This document shows, one piece after another, positions 1-7,962 of a stretch of DNA of 32,182 nucleotides. The position numbers and the translations under genes were made by a program. The notes beneath the pieces were generated by a model. That model was not told the origin of the DNA and ran no database searches. It saw only the letters and a list, made by a program, of their open reading frames with translations. The DNA is from Clostridiaceae bacterium (GTDB taxonomy: Bacteria; Bacillota; Clostridia; Acetivibrionales; Acetivibrionaceae), in contig JAAYPF010000123.1 of NCBI GenBank assembly GCA_012519925.1, forward strand, positions 1 through 32,182, in the 5' to 3' direction. How positions within the stretch are numbered: the first letter of the stretch is position 1; every line of letters begins with the position of its first letter.

Positions 1-1
1 A

Positions 2-229
2 AAAATGCTTGATAAAGAAACCAATAAAGTTATATATTGGTTTGGATTAACTGAAGATGGTATGCAAGCTTACGATTATGATTCATTTGATGAATTTGTT
101 AATGCTAAAGTTTTTTGCGGTAAGAGTTTGAAAGAGATTTGGCATTTAGTGTCATTGGTTTCTATTGACGCTTCCGATGTCCAAGAAAGCTTACAATTTT
201 ATTTAAGTTCGAAAACACTCGTGCATTAA
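2..229 (+). CDS. C-terminal part of an unknown acidic protein (probably truncated by the window edge)
   Basis: The frame is open to the left edge (codon AAA at 2-4, then ATG at 5) and ends with TAA at 227-229. No ribosome binding site can be judged, so the first Met may be internal. The visible 74 residues are acidic and aromatic-rich (WFGLTEDGMQAYDYDSFDEF) with no membrane segment and no motif I can assign. Small soluble proteins of this look occur among SMI1/KNR4-like immunity proteins, but that is only an impression. The next gene converges from the other strand; the 66-bp gap holds only a 5-bp hairpin (281-294). Confidence 0.5.
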   Translation, partial: KMLDKETNKVIYWFGLTEDGMQAYDYDSFDEFVNAKVFCGKSLKEIWHLVSLVSIDASDVQESLQFYLSSKTLVH

Positions 230-295
230 TTTTTATATACATCTCAGGATTTTATGGCATGAGCAAAGCAAATTTACCTAACTAGGAATCTAGTC

Positions 296-1195
296 TTATA
301 TAAGAGTATTAAAGAATCCAATAAGAAAACCAATTACGCCCCCAAGCTTTACAATCATACCCAGTTCATTCTCCATAACTGAAAGTGTTAACTTTTCGAT
401 AGACTCATTACTCATGTTAGAAATTTTTTCCTCGACGATTTCGCTAATTCTAAAACGTTTTACGAAGCTTTCAACATTACTATTTACAAAGCTTGTATAT
501 AAATCACCAAGTTTACTCTGTATTTTTAGCATAACAGCTTCCTTATTGTTAAATAGGCTGTTGATTTGTCTGTTTTCAAGCTCTGATACTTCGCTAGAAA
601 GAAAGCTTTCGATTTTATCTATTCCTTCGGATCTAATGTATTCATTTATTTGCTCACCAATAGGGTCAGCAATAGACTTTATGGTCTTTTCATTAACTAA
701 AAAAGAGAGCATAGGATTACTTAGTTTTTTCTTGACAACTTCCACACCCCTGTCAGTTATAATTTTCCCCACATCCATATTCAATAATCCTTGTACAATT
801 CTATCGGCAAGTATGTGGGCTAAATTATCTCTCTTTTCTAAATAGGATTCCTCACCTAAAATTTCTGAAAGCATAGATTTAGCAGTGGTATCTTCTGAAA
901 CTTTTTCATTTATAAGGTTCATAACTCCATCTACAAAAGTATTTTTCATTTCTTCAGAAGCAAAAATTGATTTAACCTCATTTTCACCAAATAGTGAGTT
1001 TCCTACAGTTCTACCCACCGCTTTTGCAAGGTCAGTTTTTCTTTTTGGAACCATTCCCGGTGTGAAGGGTAATGTATATTTGCCTATTTTTATGGCGTTT
1101 CTAGGTCGAAAAAGCATTACAACTGCTATATAATTTGTAAAAAGCCCTATAATAGCACCAATAATTGGTCCTGATAAAACTTTTATTATTTGCAT
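296..1195 (-). CDS. DUF445 family membrane protein (YheB-like)
   Basis: A 299-residue protein of the DUF445 family, whose biochemical role is unknown. The N-terminus is a hydrophobic segment (about residues 5-28) running into the family hallmark LFTNYIAVVMLFRP (18-31), followed by FTPGMVPKRK (44-53). A long, mostly helical, charged middle follows, and a second hydrophobic segment lies at the extreme C-terminus (about 278-299). That gives the usual two-anchor topology with the bulk on one face of the membrane. The ATG is preceded by AAAGGAA. Its promoter lies in the gap shared with the divergent GntR gene. In Bacillus, DUF445 proteins are linked to spore or envelope functions, which I mention only as family background. 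Confidence 0.85.
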   Translation of the reverse strand: MQIIKVLSGPIIGAIIGLFTNYIAVVMLFRPRNAIKIGKYTLPFTPGMVPKRKTDLAKAVGRTVGNSLFGENEVKSIFASEEMKNTFVDGVMNLINEKVSEDTTAKSMLSEILGEESYLEKRDNLAHILADRIVQGLLNMDVGKIITDRGVEVVKKKLSNPMLSFLVNEKTIKSIADPIGEQINEYIRSEGIDKIESFLSSEVSELENRQINSLFNNKEAVMLKIQSKLGDLYTSFVNSNVESFVKRFRISEIVEEKISNMSNESIEKLTLSVMENELGMIVKLGGVIGFLIGFFNTLI

Positions 1196-1223
1196 TCTAA
1201 GATTCCTTTCTTAATTTTTTACT

Positions 1224-1251
1224 ATATTATCACAATCATATTGTTTGTCAA
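1224..1251 (-). promoter_or_regulatory. Putative sigma-A promoter of the DUF445 gene
   Basis: On the minus strand a perfect TTGACA (forward 1246-1251) is followed after 16 bp by TAATAT (forward 1224-1229). It lies about 30 bp upstream of the DUF445 start codon and divergent from the GntR promoter. The -10 box matches the consensus at only four positions. Confidence 0.45.
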
Positions 1252-1303
1252 TAAATTTAGACGTTATACTTACATATAGGTACAAAAAATATTTTCAAGA
1301 ATA

Positions 1304-1332
1304 TTGACTATTATAATTGAAATGTATACAAT
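1304..1332 (+). promoter_or_regulatory. Sigma-A promoter of the gntR-citrate synthase operon
   Basis: TTGACT (1304-1309), 17-bp spacer, TACAAT (1327-1332). Transcription would start near 1339, leaving a leader of about 110 nt. The -10 box coincides with the first of four 8-bp direct repeats, which suggests that a repressor binding them would block the promoter. Confidence 0.6.
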
Positions 1333-1356
1333 TATACAGTAATACAATAATACATA
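1325..1356 (+). promoter_or_regulatory. Four tandem 8-bp repeats over the promoter: candidate operator
   Basis: Units TATACAAT, TATACAGT, AATACAAT and AATACATA follow one another without gaps at 1325, 1333, 1341 and 1349; all share ATACA. The first also forms the palindrome TGTATACA (1323-1330). The array covers the -10 box and the expected transcription start. The obvious candidate ligand is the GntR protein encoded immediately downstream, but that is inference. Confidence 0.45.
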
Positions 1357-1449
1357 GATGTTATGTTGTAAAATACTTCTCTATTGTATAGTTAAATTAA
1401 TTGTTAAGAGTAAATAGAATTGTTGGCTTTGCGAAGGAGGAGAGCAAAC

Positions 1450-2130
1450 ATGGCTAAATTTGAGTACATGAATAACGACAGTAATTCCTCGTTACGAGGA
1501 AGGGTTTTTAGTCATTTAGAAAACAACATATTAAACGGAAAGTATAAAACTGGTGAGAGTTTGATTGAAACTAAGCTTTCAGAGGAGCTTGGAGTTAGTC
1601 GCACACCAATTCGTGAAGCTATAAGGCAGCTAGAGCTGGAAGGTCTTGTACAGACTATTCCAAATAAGGGAGCTATTGTCACAGGTTTATCCGCTAAGGA
1701 CATAGACGATATTTATACAATAAGACTGTCTATTGAAGGATTAGCAGCCCGATGGGCAGCAGAAAACATTACAGAAGTAGAGCTTGATAATATGAAGCAT
1801 TTCCTTGAGTTGGAAGAATTCTATACTGCGAAAAATGATATAGAGCATATATTAAAACTAGACACAAAGTTTCATGAAACGATATTTAGAGCTAGCAAAA
1901 GCAGACCGCTTATGAACATGCTCAGGAACTTCCATCATTACATACAAAAAGCACGAATATTTTCGTTAGGTATGGAAGGCAGAGCAGAGGAAGCTTTGTC
2001 GGAGCACGAAGCTATTTATCAAGCAATATCGCAAAAAGATGCTAAAAAGGCTGAAGAGCTAACTATAGAACATGTTAAAAAAGCAAGCTTGAATTTATTG
2101 AAAGGGGAAGTGGTAAACGATGGAGTATGA
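1450..2130 (+). CDS. GntR-family (FCD/FadR subfamily) transcriptional regulator of the citrate operon
   Basis: A 226-residue DNA-binding regulator. The winged helix-turn-helix occupies about residues 15-80, with the GntR signature LGVSRTPIREAIRQLELEGL (47-66). The C-terminal all-helical FCD ligand domain shows the pattern expected for a metal site: D138 and H142 (LDTKFH), H186 (SEHEAI) and H208 (IEH). Such domains often sense carboxylates, so citrate or a related acid is a reasonable but unproven effector. An in-frame TTG at 1420 would add ten residues, but AAGGAGG at 1434-1440 sits 9 nt before ATG 1450, so I use that start. The stop overlaps the citrate synthase start by 11 bp, so the two are translationally coupled and the regulator probably controls its own operon. 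Confidence 0.88.
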   Translation: MAKFEYMNNDSNSSLRGRVFSHLENNILNGKYKTGESLIETKLSEELGVSRTPIREAIRQLELEGLVQTIPNKGAIVTGLSAKDIDDIYTIRLSIEGLAARWAAENITEVELDNMKHFLELEEFYTAKNDIEHILKLDTKFHETIFRASKSRPLMNMLRNFHHYIQKARIFSLGMEGRAEEALSEHEAIYQAISQKDAKKAEELTIEHVKKASLNLLKGEVVNDGV

Positions 2131-3466
2131 AAATATTTTCACCCATTATTCGGAAATTGTAAAAAAGAACAATAACATTGAAAGTGAAATGTTTGAGAAA
2201 TTTAGTGTTAAGCGTGGTCTCAGAAATGCTGATGGAACAGGCGTTTTGGTAGGACTTACTGAGGTTGGAGATGTTCATGCGTATATAATGGACGAAGGAG
2301 AAAAAATTCCTGTACAAGGAAGACTGAGATATAGGGGTATTGATATTTTTGATATCGTAAAAGGTTTTCTAGAAGAGAAGCGACTTGGTTTTGAAGAAAC
2401 ATGCTATCTTCTTCTTTTTGGAGAACTTCCTAATAAACAGCAGTTAGATGAGTTTTTCCAACTGTTGGGTTCAAAAAGGGAATTGCCCGGATCCTTTACT
2501 GAGGATATGATTTTGAAGGCACCAAGCAAGGATATTATGAATAAGCTTGCTAGAGCTGTGTTGGCTTCATATTCTTATGACGAAAATCCGGATGATACAA
2601 GTGTAGAAAATACATTAAGACAGTGCATTGAGCTTATTGCAAGACTACCAACGATGGCGGCTTATGGATATGAGGCAAAGAGTCACTATCATGATGGTAA
2701 GAGTCTTTACTTGCATAACCCTAAAGCTGAATTAAGTACTGCTGAAAATATTTTGCATATGATACGTCCCGATAGTTCATTTACAAGAACAGAAGTGGAA
2801 ATATTAGACCTTCTCCTTGTACTCCATGCTGAACATGGCGGTGGTAACAATTCCACTTTTGCAACCCGTGTAGTATCATCTAGTGGTACAGATACATATT
2901 CTGCTATTGCAGCGGCAATTGGTTCCTTAAAAGGACCGAAGCATGGCGGTGCAAATATCAAGGTAATGCAAATGATGGATGATATCAAGGCGAACGTTAA
3001 AAACTGGGCAGATGAGGGTGAAGTGGCCGACTATCTTATAAAGATACTAAATAAAGAAGCAAATGACGGATCAGGCCTTATATATGGTATGGGGCATGCT
3101 GTTTATACTCTTTCCGATCCCCGTGGTATTTTACTTAAGAGAAAAGCACAGGAATTAGCTAAAGAAACGGGAAATGAAGAGGAATATAATTTGTTTACAA
3201 CTATTGAGAGACTATCCCCGGATGTATTCGCAAGAGTAAAGAGATCCGATAAAGTTGTAAGTGCTAATGTGGATTTCTATTCTGGCTTTGTATATAAATC
3301 TTTGGGAATACCTATGGAGCTCTATACTCCGCTCTTTGCAATCTCTAGAATTGCAGGATGGAGTGCACATCTTCTTGAAGAAATTATTAATGGAGGAAGA
3401 ATTATAAGACCTGCATATAAAAATGTATTAGGTAAGCTTTCATACATACCTATGAAGGATAGGTAA
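2120..3466 (+). CDS. gltA: Citrate synthase (Si-type family)
   Basis: Condenses oxaloacetate and acetyl-CoA to citrate in the cytoplasm. The 448-residue sequence carries the family landmarks: RLRYRGIDI (68-76), LHAEHGGGNNST (235-246), KGPKHGGAN (271-279), GMGHAVYTLSDPR (323-335) and NVDFYSG (383-389). By comparison with the E. coli enzyme, H275 and D385 are the catalytic His and Asp, and H239, H326 and R335 bind oxaloacetate. This is the ordinary fold, not the Re-citrate synthase of some clostridia, which is related to isopropylmalate synthase. ATG 2120 lies inside the end of the regulator gene, with AAAGGGGAAG upstream. Aconitase follows after 194 bp behind its own promoter. With no isocitrate dehydrogenase nearby, supply of 2-oxoglutarate for glutamate is the likely role. 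A 2-methylcitrate synthase is the alternative, but no prp genes are present. Confidence 0.93.
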   Translation: MEYENIFTHYSEIVKKNNNIESEMFEKFSVKRGLRNADGTGVLVGLTEVGDVHAYIMDEGEKIPVQGRLRYRGIDIFDIVKGFLEEKRLGFEETCYLLLFGELPNKQQLDEFFQLLGSKRELPGSFTEDMILKAPSKDIMNKLARAVLASYSYDENPDDTSVENTLRQCIELIARLPTMAAYGYEAKSHYHDGKSLYLHNPKAELSTAENILHMIRPDSSFTRTEVEILDLLLVLHAEHGGGNNSTFATRVVSSSGTDTYSAIAAAIGSLKGPKHGGANIKVMQMMDDIKANVKNWADEGEVADYLIKILNKEANDGSGLIYGMGHAVYTLSDPRGILLKRKAQELAKETGNEEEYNLFTTIERLSPDVFARVKRSDKVVSANVDFYSGFVYKSLGIPMELYTPLFAISRIAGWSAHLLEEIINGGRIIRPAYKNVLGKLSYIPMKDR

Positions 3467-3563
3467 ATGTTCTAAAGATAATTAAAAATAAGAGTTAAGT
3501 TGTGTGTTTTTTTATGAATTAAGGAATATTTATTGCAATGACTTTGAAAGTTTTATATTATTA

Positions 3564-3592
3564 TTGCAAACGAATATTTATTTAAGTATAAG
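3564..3592 (+). promoter_or_regulatory. Promoter of the aconitase gene
   Basis: TTGCAA (3564-3569), 17-bp spacer, TATAAG (3587-3592), about 60 bp upstream of the aconitase start. A TGTACA palindrome follows at 3594-3599, at the expected transcription start. I see no terminator between the citrate synthase gene and this point, so readthrough is also possible. Confidence 0.5.
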
Positions 3593-3660
3593 CTGTACAA
3601 TTTTTGAATAATCTTTAAACAGCCGGCTTATATGAGATTAACCTAATTGGAGGTCATGAA

Positions 3661-5586
3661 ATGAAAGGAACCATTACAGAAAAAATACTTAAACAACATA
3701 TGATTGATGGGGATGCAACAATTGGAAATGAGATTGCCATCAAAATTGATAACACTTTAACACAGGATGCTACAGGTACTATGGCCTATTTGCAGTTTGA
3801 AGCTATAGGAATGGATAGAGTTAAGACAGAACTAAGTGTGAGTTTTGTTGATCATAATACCTTGCAGACAGACTTTAAAAATGCCGATGATCATCGCTAT
3901 CTTCAATCGGTTGCAAAACGTTATGGACTATACTTTTCTAAGCCTGGAAATGGTATTTGTCATCAATTGTTTTTAGAACGTTTTGCGTGCCCAGGGAAAA
4001 CCTTAATTGGTTCTGACAGTCACACTCCTACTGCCGGAGGTATCGGATGTTTTGCAATGGGAGCAGGAGGATTGGATGTTGCTGCTGCTATGGCAGGGGC
4101 ACCCTTTAGAATCAAATTTCCAAAAGTAGTTGGTGTAAAGCTTGAGGGCAAACTAAGTGATTGGGTATCAGCTAAGGACGTTATTCTAGAAGTCTTGAGA
4201 AGGATTGATGTTAAAGGCGGAGTGGGCAAAGTATTGGAATACTTCGGTCCAGGTGTTAAAACTCTTTCAGTTCCAGACCGTGCTACAATTACAAACATGG
4301 GTACTGAAACCGGTTGTACAACTAGTATTTTCCCAAGTGATGAAATAACCAAGGCATTTCTTGAGGCTCAGGGACGTGGAGATCAATGGATTGAGCTTGT
4401 TCCTTCAAGTGATGTTGAATATGATGAAATAATAGAGATTGACTTAAGTAGCTTAGAACCAATGATAGCTCTTCCCCACAGCCCAGGAAATGTTAAAACC
4501 GTTAGGGAAGTAGCTGGAATAAAAGTTGATCAGGTAGGTGTAGGTTCTTGTACAAACTCATCTTTGAGAGACTTAAAAATGGTTGCTAATGCACTAAAAG
4601 GAAAGACAATATCAGAGAGTGTAAGCATGACAATAAGTCCCGGCTCACGTCAAGTTGTTGAACATATGGTGGACAGCGGTGAGTTAAACTATCTTGTACA
4701 GGCAGGAGCTCGTATATTGGAAAACTCCTGTGGACCATGTATAGGTATGGGGTCTGCACCTTGTTCGGCAGGTGTTTCAGTACGTACATTCAATAGAAAT
4801 TTTGAAGGCAGAAGTGGTACTAAGGATGCAGATGTATATCTTGCAAGTCCTGAGGTTGCAGTAGCTGCAGCCATTACAGGAAAGATAACAGATCCTAGAG
4901 ATTTAGGAGAATGTCCAAAGATACAGATGCCGGATAAATTCTTTATAAATGACAATATGACCTTAAAACCTTTGCCTCAAGAGGAAGCTCAGAAGGTTGA
5001 GATTGTGAGAGGTCCGAATATTAAGCCACTTCCGTCCTTTGAAAAACTACCCGATGTTTTAGAAGGAACAGCATTACTTAAAGTGGGAGACAATATAACC
5101 ACTGACCATATAATGCCTGCAGGTGCTAAAATATTACCTTTGAGAAGTAATATTCCTGAAATATCCAAGTATGTATTTGAAGCGGTGGATGAGAATTTCT
5201 CAAAGAGAGCTTTAGAAAGTAGCGGAGGATTTATTATAGGAGGCGAAAACTACGGTCAGGGTTCAAGCCGTGAGCATGCAGCATTAGCTCCAAAATATCT
5301 TGGTGTAAAAGCGGTTATTGTAAAATCCTTTGCAAGAATACATCTTGCTAACCTTGTTAACTTTGGAATTGTTCCTCTAACCTTCAAGAATCCTGCAGAT
5401 TATGAAAGAATAGAGTTAGGAGACAAGATTGAACTTGTTATAGGAGATTTTACGGGTGAAGTTAAACTTAAAAATCTGACTAAAGGATTTGAGATTGAGC
5501 TAAGCCACACTTTATCTGCGTTAGATGCAGAGATACTCAAAGTAGGCGGTAAACTTCCCTGGATTAAGGAAAGCGTTAAAAAATAA
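3661..5586 (+). CDS. Aconitate hydratase, short Aquifex/mitochondrial-like type
   Basis: Isomerises citrate to isocitrate through cis-aconitate using a [4Fe-4S] cluster. At 641 residues it is much shorter than the roughly 900-residue AcnA type and fits the shorter putative aconitase family first named from Aquifex. The three cluster cysteines are C297 (VGSCTNSS) and C357/C360 (ENSCGPCIG). The substrate loop GSDSHTPTAGG is at 117-127. The C-terminal swivel domain begins near residue 465 and contains the active-site serine motif YGQGSSREH (531-539). The start is fixed by GGAGGT at 3649-3654. It follows citrate synthase and its own GntR regulator, so three adjacent genes cover citrate formation and isomerisation. 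Homoaconitase or isopropylmalate isomerase is less likely, because both domains are fused here and no leu or lys genes are near. Confidence 0.92.
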   Translation: MKGTITEKILKQHMIDGDATIGNEIAIKIDNTLTQDATGTMAYLQFEAIGMDRVKTELSVSFVDHNTLQTDFKNADDHRYLQSVAKRYGLYFSKPGNGICHQLFLERFACPGKTLIGSDSHTPTAGGIGCFAMGAGGLDVAAAMAGAPFRIKFPKVVGVKLEGKLSDWVSAKDVILEVLRRIDVKGGVGKVLEYFGPGVKTLSVPDRATITNMGTETGCTTSIFPSDEITKAFLEAQGRGDQWIELVPSSDVEYDEIIEIDLSSLEPMIALPHSPGNVKTVREVAGIKVDQVGVGSCTNSSLRDLKMVANALKGKTISESVSMTISPGSRQVVEHMVDSGELNYLVQAGARILENSCGPCIGMGSAPCSAGVSVRTFNRNFEGRSGTKDADVYLASPEVAVAAAITGKITDPRDLGECPKIQMPDKFFINDNMTLKPLPQEEAQKVEIVRGPNIKPLPSFEKLPDVLEGTALLKVGDNITTDHIMPAGAKILPLRSNIPEISKYVFEAVDENFSKRALESSGGFIIGGENYGQGSSREHAALAPKYLGVKAVIVKSFARIHLANLVNFGIVPLTFKNPADYERIELGDKIELVIGDFTGEVKLKNLTKGFEIELSHTLSALDAEILKVGGKLPWIKESVKK

Positions 5587-5607
5587 AAAAATAAACTATA
5601 ATTAATG

Positions 5608-5634
5608 AAGGGGTTGGCTTGTGCCAGCCCCTTT
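5608..5634 (+). terminator. Rho-independent terminator after aconitase
   Basis: An 11-bp stem, 5608-5618 with 5623-5633, including one G-U pair and a TTGT loop. The left arm ends GGGGTTGGC and the right begins GCCAGCCCC. The T-run is short, but the stem is strong and lies 22 bp after the stop codon. Confidence 0.75.
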
Positions 5635-5671
5635 AAGTTACAGCTCTTTAAAAATGCAAACATTGATGTTT

Positions 5672-5700
5672 CAGACAAATTGGCATTATTGTAGTATAAT
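5672..5700 (+). promoter_or_regulatory. Weak promoter candidate ahead of the small membrane protein
   Basis: CAGACA (5672-5677), 17-bp spacer, TATAAT (5695-5700). The -10 box is perfect but the -35 box matches at only four positions, and the start codon is 148 bp further on. Confidence 0.3.
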
Positions 5701-5847
5701 ATATATAAGAAATCAGTAATAAGGTTAAGGCGTTTTTTTAAATATAACAGGATAGATTGTTGTTTTATAATAAGCACTCTATTTGGATGCTACTATAAAT
5801 ATTTGTCAGGGATATATAAATGCCTTAGTTTATAGAGGGTGATAGTG

Positions 5848-6192
5848 ATGGGAAATATGTTTTTATTTAATTTTTTAAAGTCGTTTGTTATCATAGGAAC
5901 TTTCGGTTTAATCTTTGGATTGTCTTGTCTTGTTGCATTATATTATATTGACTCAAGAAATATAAGGGATAATTACAATAATTTTGGAACATCTTTAGGT
6001 AATGCACTTTTTATTATCCAAAATATTTTTGAACCTCAGACAAAGTTCCGTACAGAGCAAATAATATGGGTAAAAAGAAGGCGAACTCCGGCAGAAAAAA
6101 GGGTGTTAGGATTGTCGGAGTTGCACTATGATAAAATAAGTATTAGAGGGATTAAAAGTATGAAGAATAAGAGATACTATTTAAAATCATGA
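5848..6192 (+). CDS. Small single-pass membrane protein of unknown function
   Basis: A 114-residue protein with one membrane segment near the N-terminus (about residues 9-31, VIIGTFGLIFGLSCLVALYY) and a strongly basic, probably cytoplasmic tail containing VKRRRTPAEKR. I do not recognise the family. GTG 5839 is in frame, but AGAGGGTGA at 5834-5842 sits at the right distance before ATG 5848. The gene stands alone between the aconitase terminator and a convergent small gene, and its stop overlaps that gene's stop region by 6 bp. Reading frame, ribosome binding site and hydrophobicity pattern make it a likely real gene. Nothing in the context suggests a function. Confidence 0.65.
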   Translation: MGNMFLFNFLKSFVIIGTFGLIFGLSCLVALYYIDSRNIRDNYNNFGTSLGNALFIIQNIFEPQTKFRTEQIIWVKRRRTPAEKRVLGLSELHYDKISIRGIKSMKNKRYYLKS

Positions 6193-6576
6193 CTTTAATA
6201 TTTCATGAATCTGCAGCATTTTTTCAATTAAACTCCTTCTGTCTTTATCTAAAACAGGCTTTACTAGCTCAAGTGTTCTTGCAAATTCATTGCTGTCAGC
6301 AGATCTACTAGTTTGCATGTTTTTTATGTGGTGCTTAAGGTTTTTATATGTATTATGATAAACCGTGCTTTTTTTTAGGTTATTACTTAAAGTGTTTCTA
6401 TGAGGTTCAGGATAATACTCTGCAATAACAGAGAGCATTTGAAGAAGTAGTTCTACATTATTTGTTTCCTGTCCATTTTCACAATCTTCTCTATTTAATG
6501 AATTTGTGGCAGTTTTAATTTTATATGCAGCATTTATTCCATTGGTAATTTGTTCGAGTTTTTGGTATCTATCCAT
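6187..6576 (-). CDS. Small helical protein of unknown function
   Basis: A 129-residue soluble, mostly helical protein with no cysteine motif, membrane segment or known domain that I can see. The N-terminus (MDRYQKLEQITNGINAAYKI) and the C-terminus (LDKDRRSLIEKMLQIHEILK) look like amphipathic helices. The middle holds a histidine/lysine-rich stretch (YHNTYKNLKHHIKN). A clear AAGGAG lies 6 nt before the start codon. It converges on, and overlaps by 6 bp, the small membrane protein gene. A loose resemblance to small clostridial proteins co-occurring with sporulation or stress genes cannot be tested by eye, so I give no function. Confidence 0.65.
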   Translation of the reverse strand: MDRYQKLEQITNGINAAYKIKTATNSLNREDCENGQETNNVELLLQMLSVIAEYYPEPHRNTLSNNLKKSTVYHNTYKNLKHHIKNMQTSRSADSNEFARTLELVKPVLDKDRRSLIEKMLQIHEILKS

Positions 6577-6722
6577 AGTTACTCCTTAAATACATTTCTA
6601 TGATTTTATATTATGTAAAATATAAAGATTTCGTTACAAGAAAAGAGTAAGGTTATTTAATGAAGCCACTTAAGATAAGAGTATAGAAGATAATGTATAT
6701 AGAAAGTTTTGTCGTAAAATCA

Positions 6723-6751
6723 TTGAAATATAGAAAACAAACGCCTATAAT
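6723..6751 (+). promoter_or_regulatory. Strong sigma-A promoter of the homocysteine operon
   Basis: TTGAAA (6723-6728), 17-bp spacer, TATAAT (6746-6751). The expected start near 6758 leaves a leader of about 30 nt, too short for a SAM riboswitch or T-box. If sulfur controls the operon, it would have to act at the promoter. Confidence 0.65.
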
Positions 6752-6786
6752 AAAGAGTAACACTAATAAAGAGGAAGAGATTACGA

Positions 6787-7962
6787 ATGGGTTATAAGAG
6801 TTTTGATGAGATCAATGAGAAGATAAGAAGTGGTAAGGCAGTGGTTGCTACTGCTGATGAAATAATAGATATTGTGGCTGAAAAAGGTGTAAAGCAAGCA
6901 GCTAAAGAAATAGATGTAGTTACTACTGCTACTTTCGGTCCTATGTGCTCTAGCGGAGTATTTATTAATTTCGGACATTCCGACCCACCTATAAGGATGG
7001 CAAAGGTGTGGTTAAATGACGTACCTGCCTATGCAGGGATAGCTGCAGTTGATGCTTATATCGGTGCTACGGAGGTTTCGGATAAGGCAGAGAGTATGTA
7101 CGGTGGTGCACATGTAATTGAAGATCTCATAGCCGGTAAGGATATAAAGCTTTATGCTGAGAGTTATGGTACACATTGTTATCCTAGAGAAGAAATATCA
7201 ACTTATATAAATAAATCAAATATAAATCAGGCGTATATGTTTAATCCTAGGAACGCCTATCAAAACTATTCTGCTGCAACAAATACATCGAATAAGACAC
7301 TATACACTTATTTAGGAACACTTCTGCCAAACTGTGGTAATGTAACCTACAGTACATCAGGGCAGCTAAGTCCACTGATTAATGATCCGTACTATAGGAC
7401 TATAGGAATTGGGACAAGAGTGTTTTTAGCTGGAGCACAGGGGTATGTTGCATGGGAGGGAACTCAGCACAATCCTGAGCAGAAAAGAAGTGAAAATGGA
7501 GTGCCTATGGGAGGAGCAGGAACTTTAGCACTTATAGGTGACATTAAACAGATGGATACAAGATTTGTACGGGCTGCAATATTCGAGAAGTATGGAATTT
7601 CGCTGTTTGTAGGAGTGGGTATTCCAATACCTATTCTAGATGAAGAAATGTTACTTCAGACTACAGTAAAGGATAAAGACATATTTACCAATATTTATGA
7701 CTATAGCGTTCCATTGAGGTCAAGACCTGCTATAAGGTCTGTTTCCTATGAGGAGTTAAGGAGTGGAGTTGTCGAATTGAATGGTAAGAAGGTAACGACA
7801 GCCCCTATGTCAAGTCTTAAAAAGGCTAGGGAGATTGCACAACTGTTGAAACAACAGATTGAGAGGGGAGAATTTTTGGTTTCACAGCCGGTTGCATCTT
7901 TGCCTATGGATAATAAACCGAATAGTCTTGATATAAGGGGGGCTGAAAATGAAAAAGATTAA
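6787..7962 (+). CDS. Homocysteine biosynthesis protein (COG1900, HcyBio domain)
   Basis: A 391-residue member of the HcyBio/DUF39 family. In Methanosarcina acetivorans the homologue MA1821, together with the NIL-ferredoxin MA1822, makes homocysteine from aspartate semialdehyde and sulfide, bypassing O-acetyl- or O-succinylhomoserine. Family sequence visible here includes TATFGPMCSSGVFINFGHSD (47-66), the histidine-rich SYGTHCYPRE and GAQGYVAWEGTQHN. Cysteines C54 and C131 match in position the two conserved, functionally important cysteines I recall for MA1821. GAGGAA lies about 10 nt before ATG 6787. The gene overlaps the next by 14 bp, and the ferredoxin partner and COG2122 protein follow directly, so the whole pathway module is present. 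Confidence 0.88.
   Translation: MGYKSFDEINEKIRSGKAVVATADEIIDIVAEKGVKQAAKEIDVVTTATFGPMCSSGVFINFGHSDPPIRMAKVWLNDVPAYAGIAAVDAYIGATEVSDKAESMYGGAHVIEDLIAGKDIKLYAESYGTHCYPREEISTYINKSNINQAYMFNPRNAYQNYSAATNTSNKTLYTYLGTLLPNCGNVTYSTSGQLSPLINDPYYRTIGIGTRVFLAGAQGYVAWEGTQHNPEQKRSENGVPMGGAGTLALIGDIKQMDTRFVRAAIFEKYGISLFVGVGIPIPILDEEMLLQTTVKDKDIFTNIYDYSVPLRSRPAIRSVSYEELRSGVVELNGKKVTTAPMSSLKKAREIAQLLKQQIERGEFLVSQPVASLPMDNKPNSLDIRGAENEKD

Noticed and set aside
414-1133. Plus-strand frames opposite the DUF445 gene
   Set aside because: Serine/leucine-rich translations typical of antisense reading of a helical protein; no ribosome binding sites.
2120-3466. 2-methylcitrate synthase
   Set aside because: No prpB/prpD-like genes, and the next gene is a standard aconitase; not fully excluded without assay.
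6600-6786. SAM riboswitch or T-box upstream of the homocysteine operon
   Set aside because: The strong promoter at 6723-6751 leaves only about 30 nt of leader and no conserved riboswitch motif is present.
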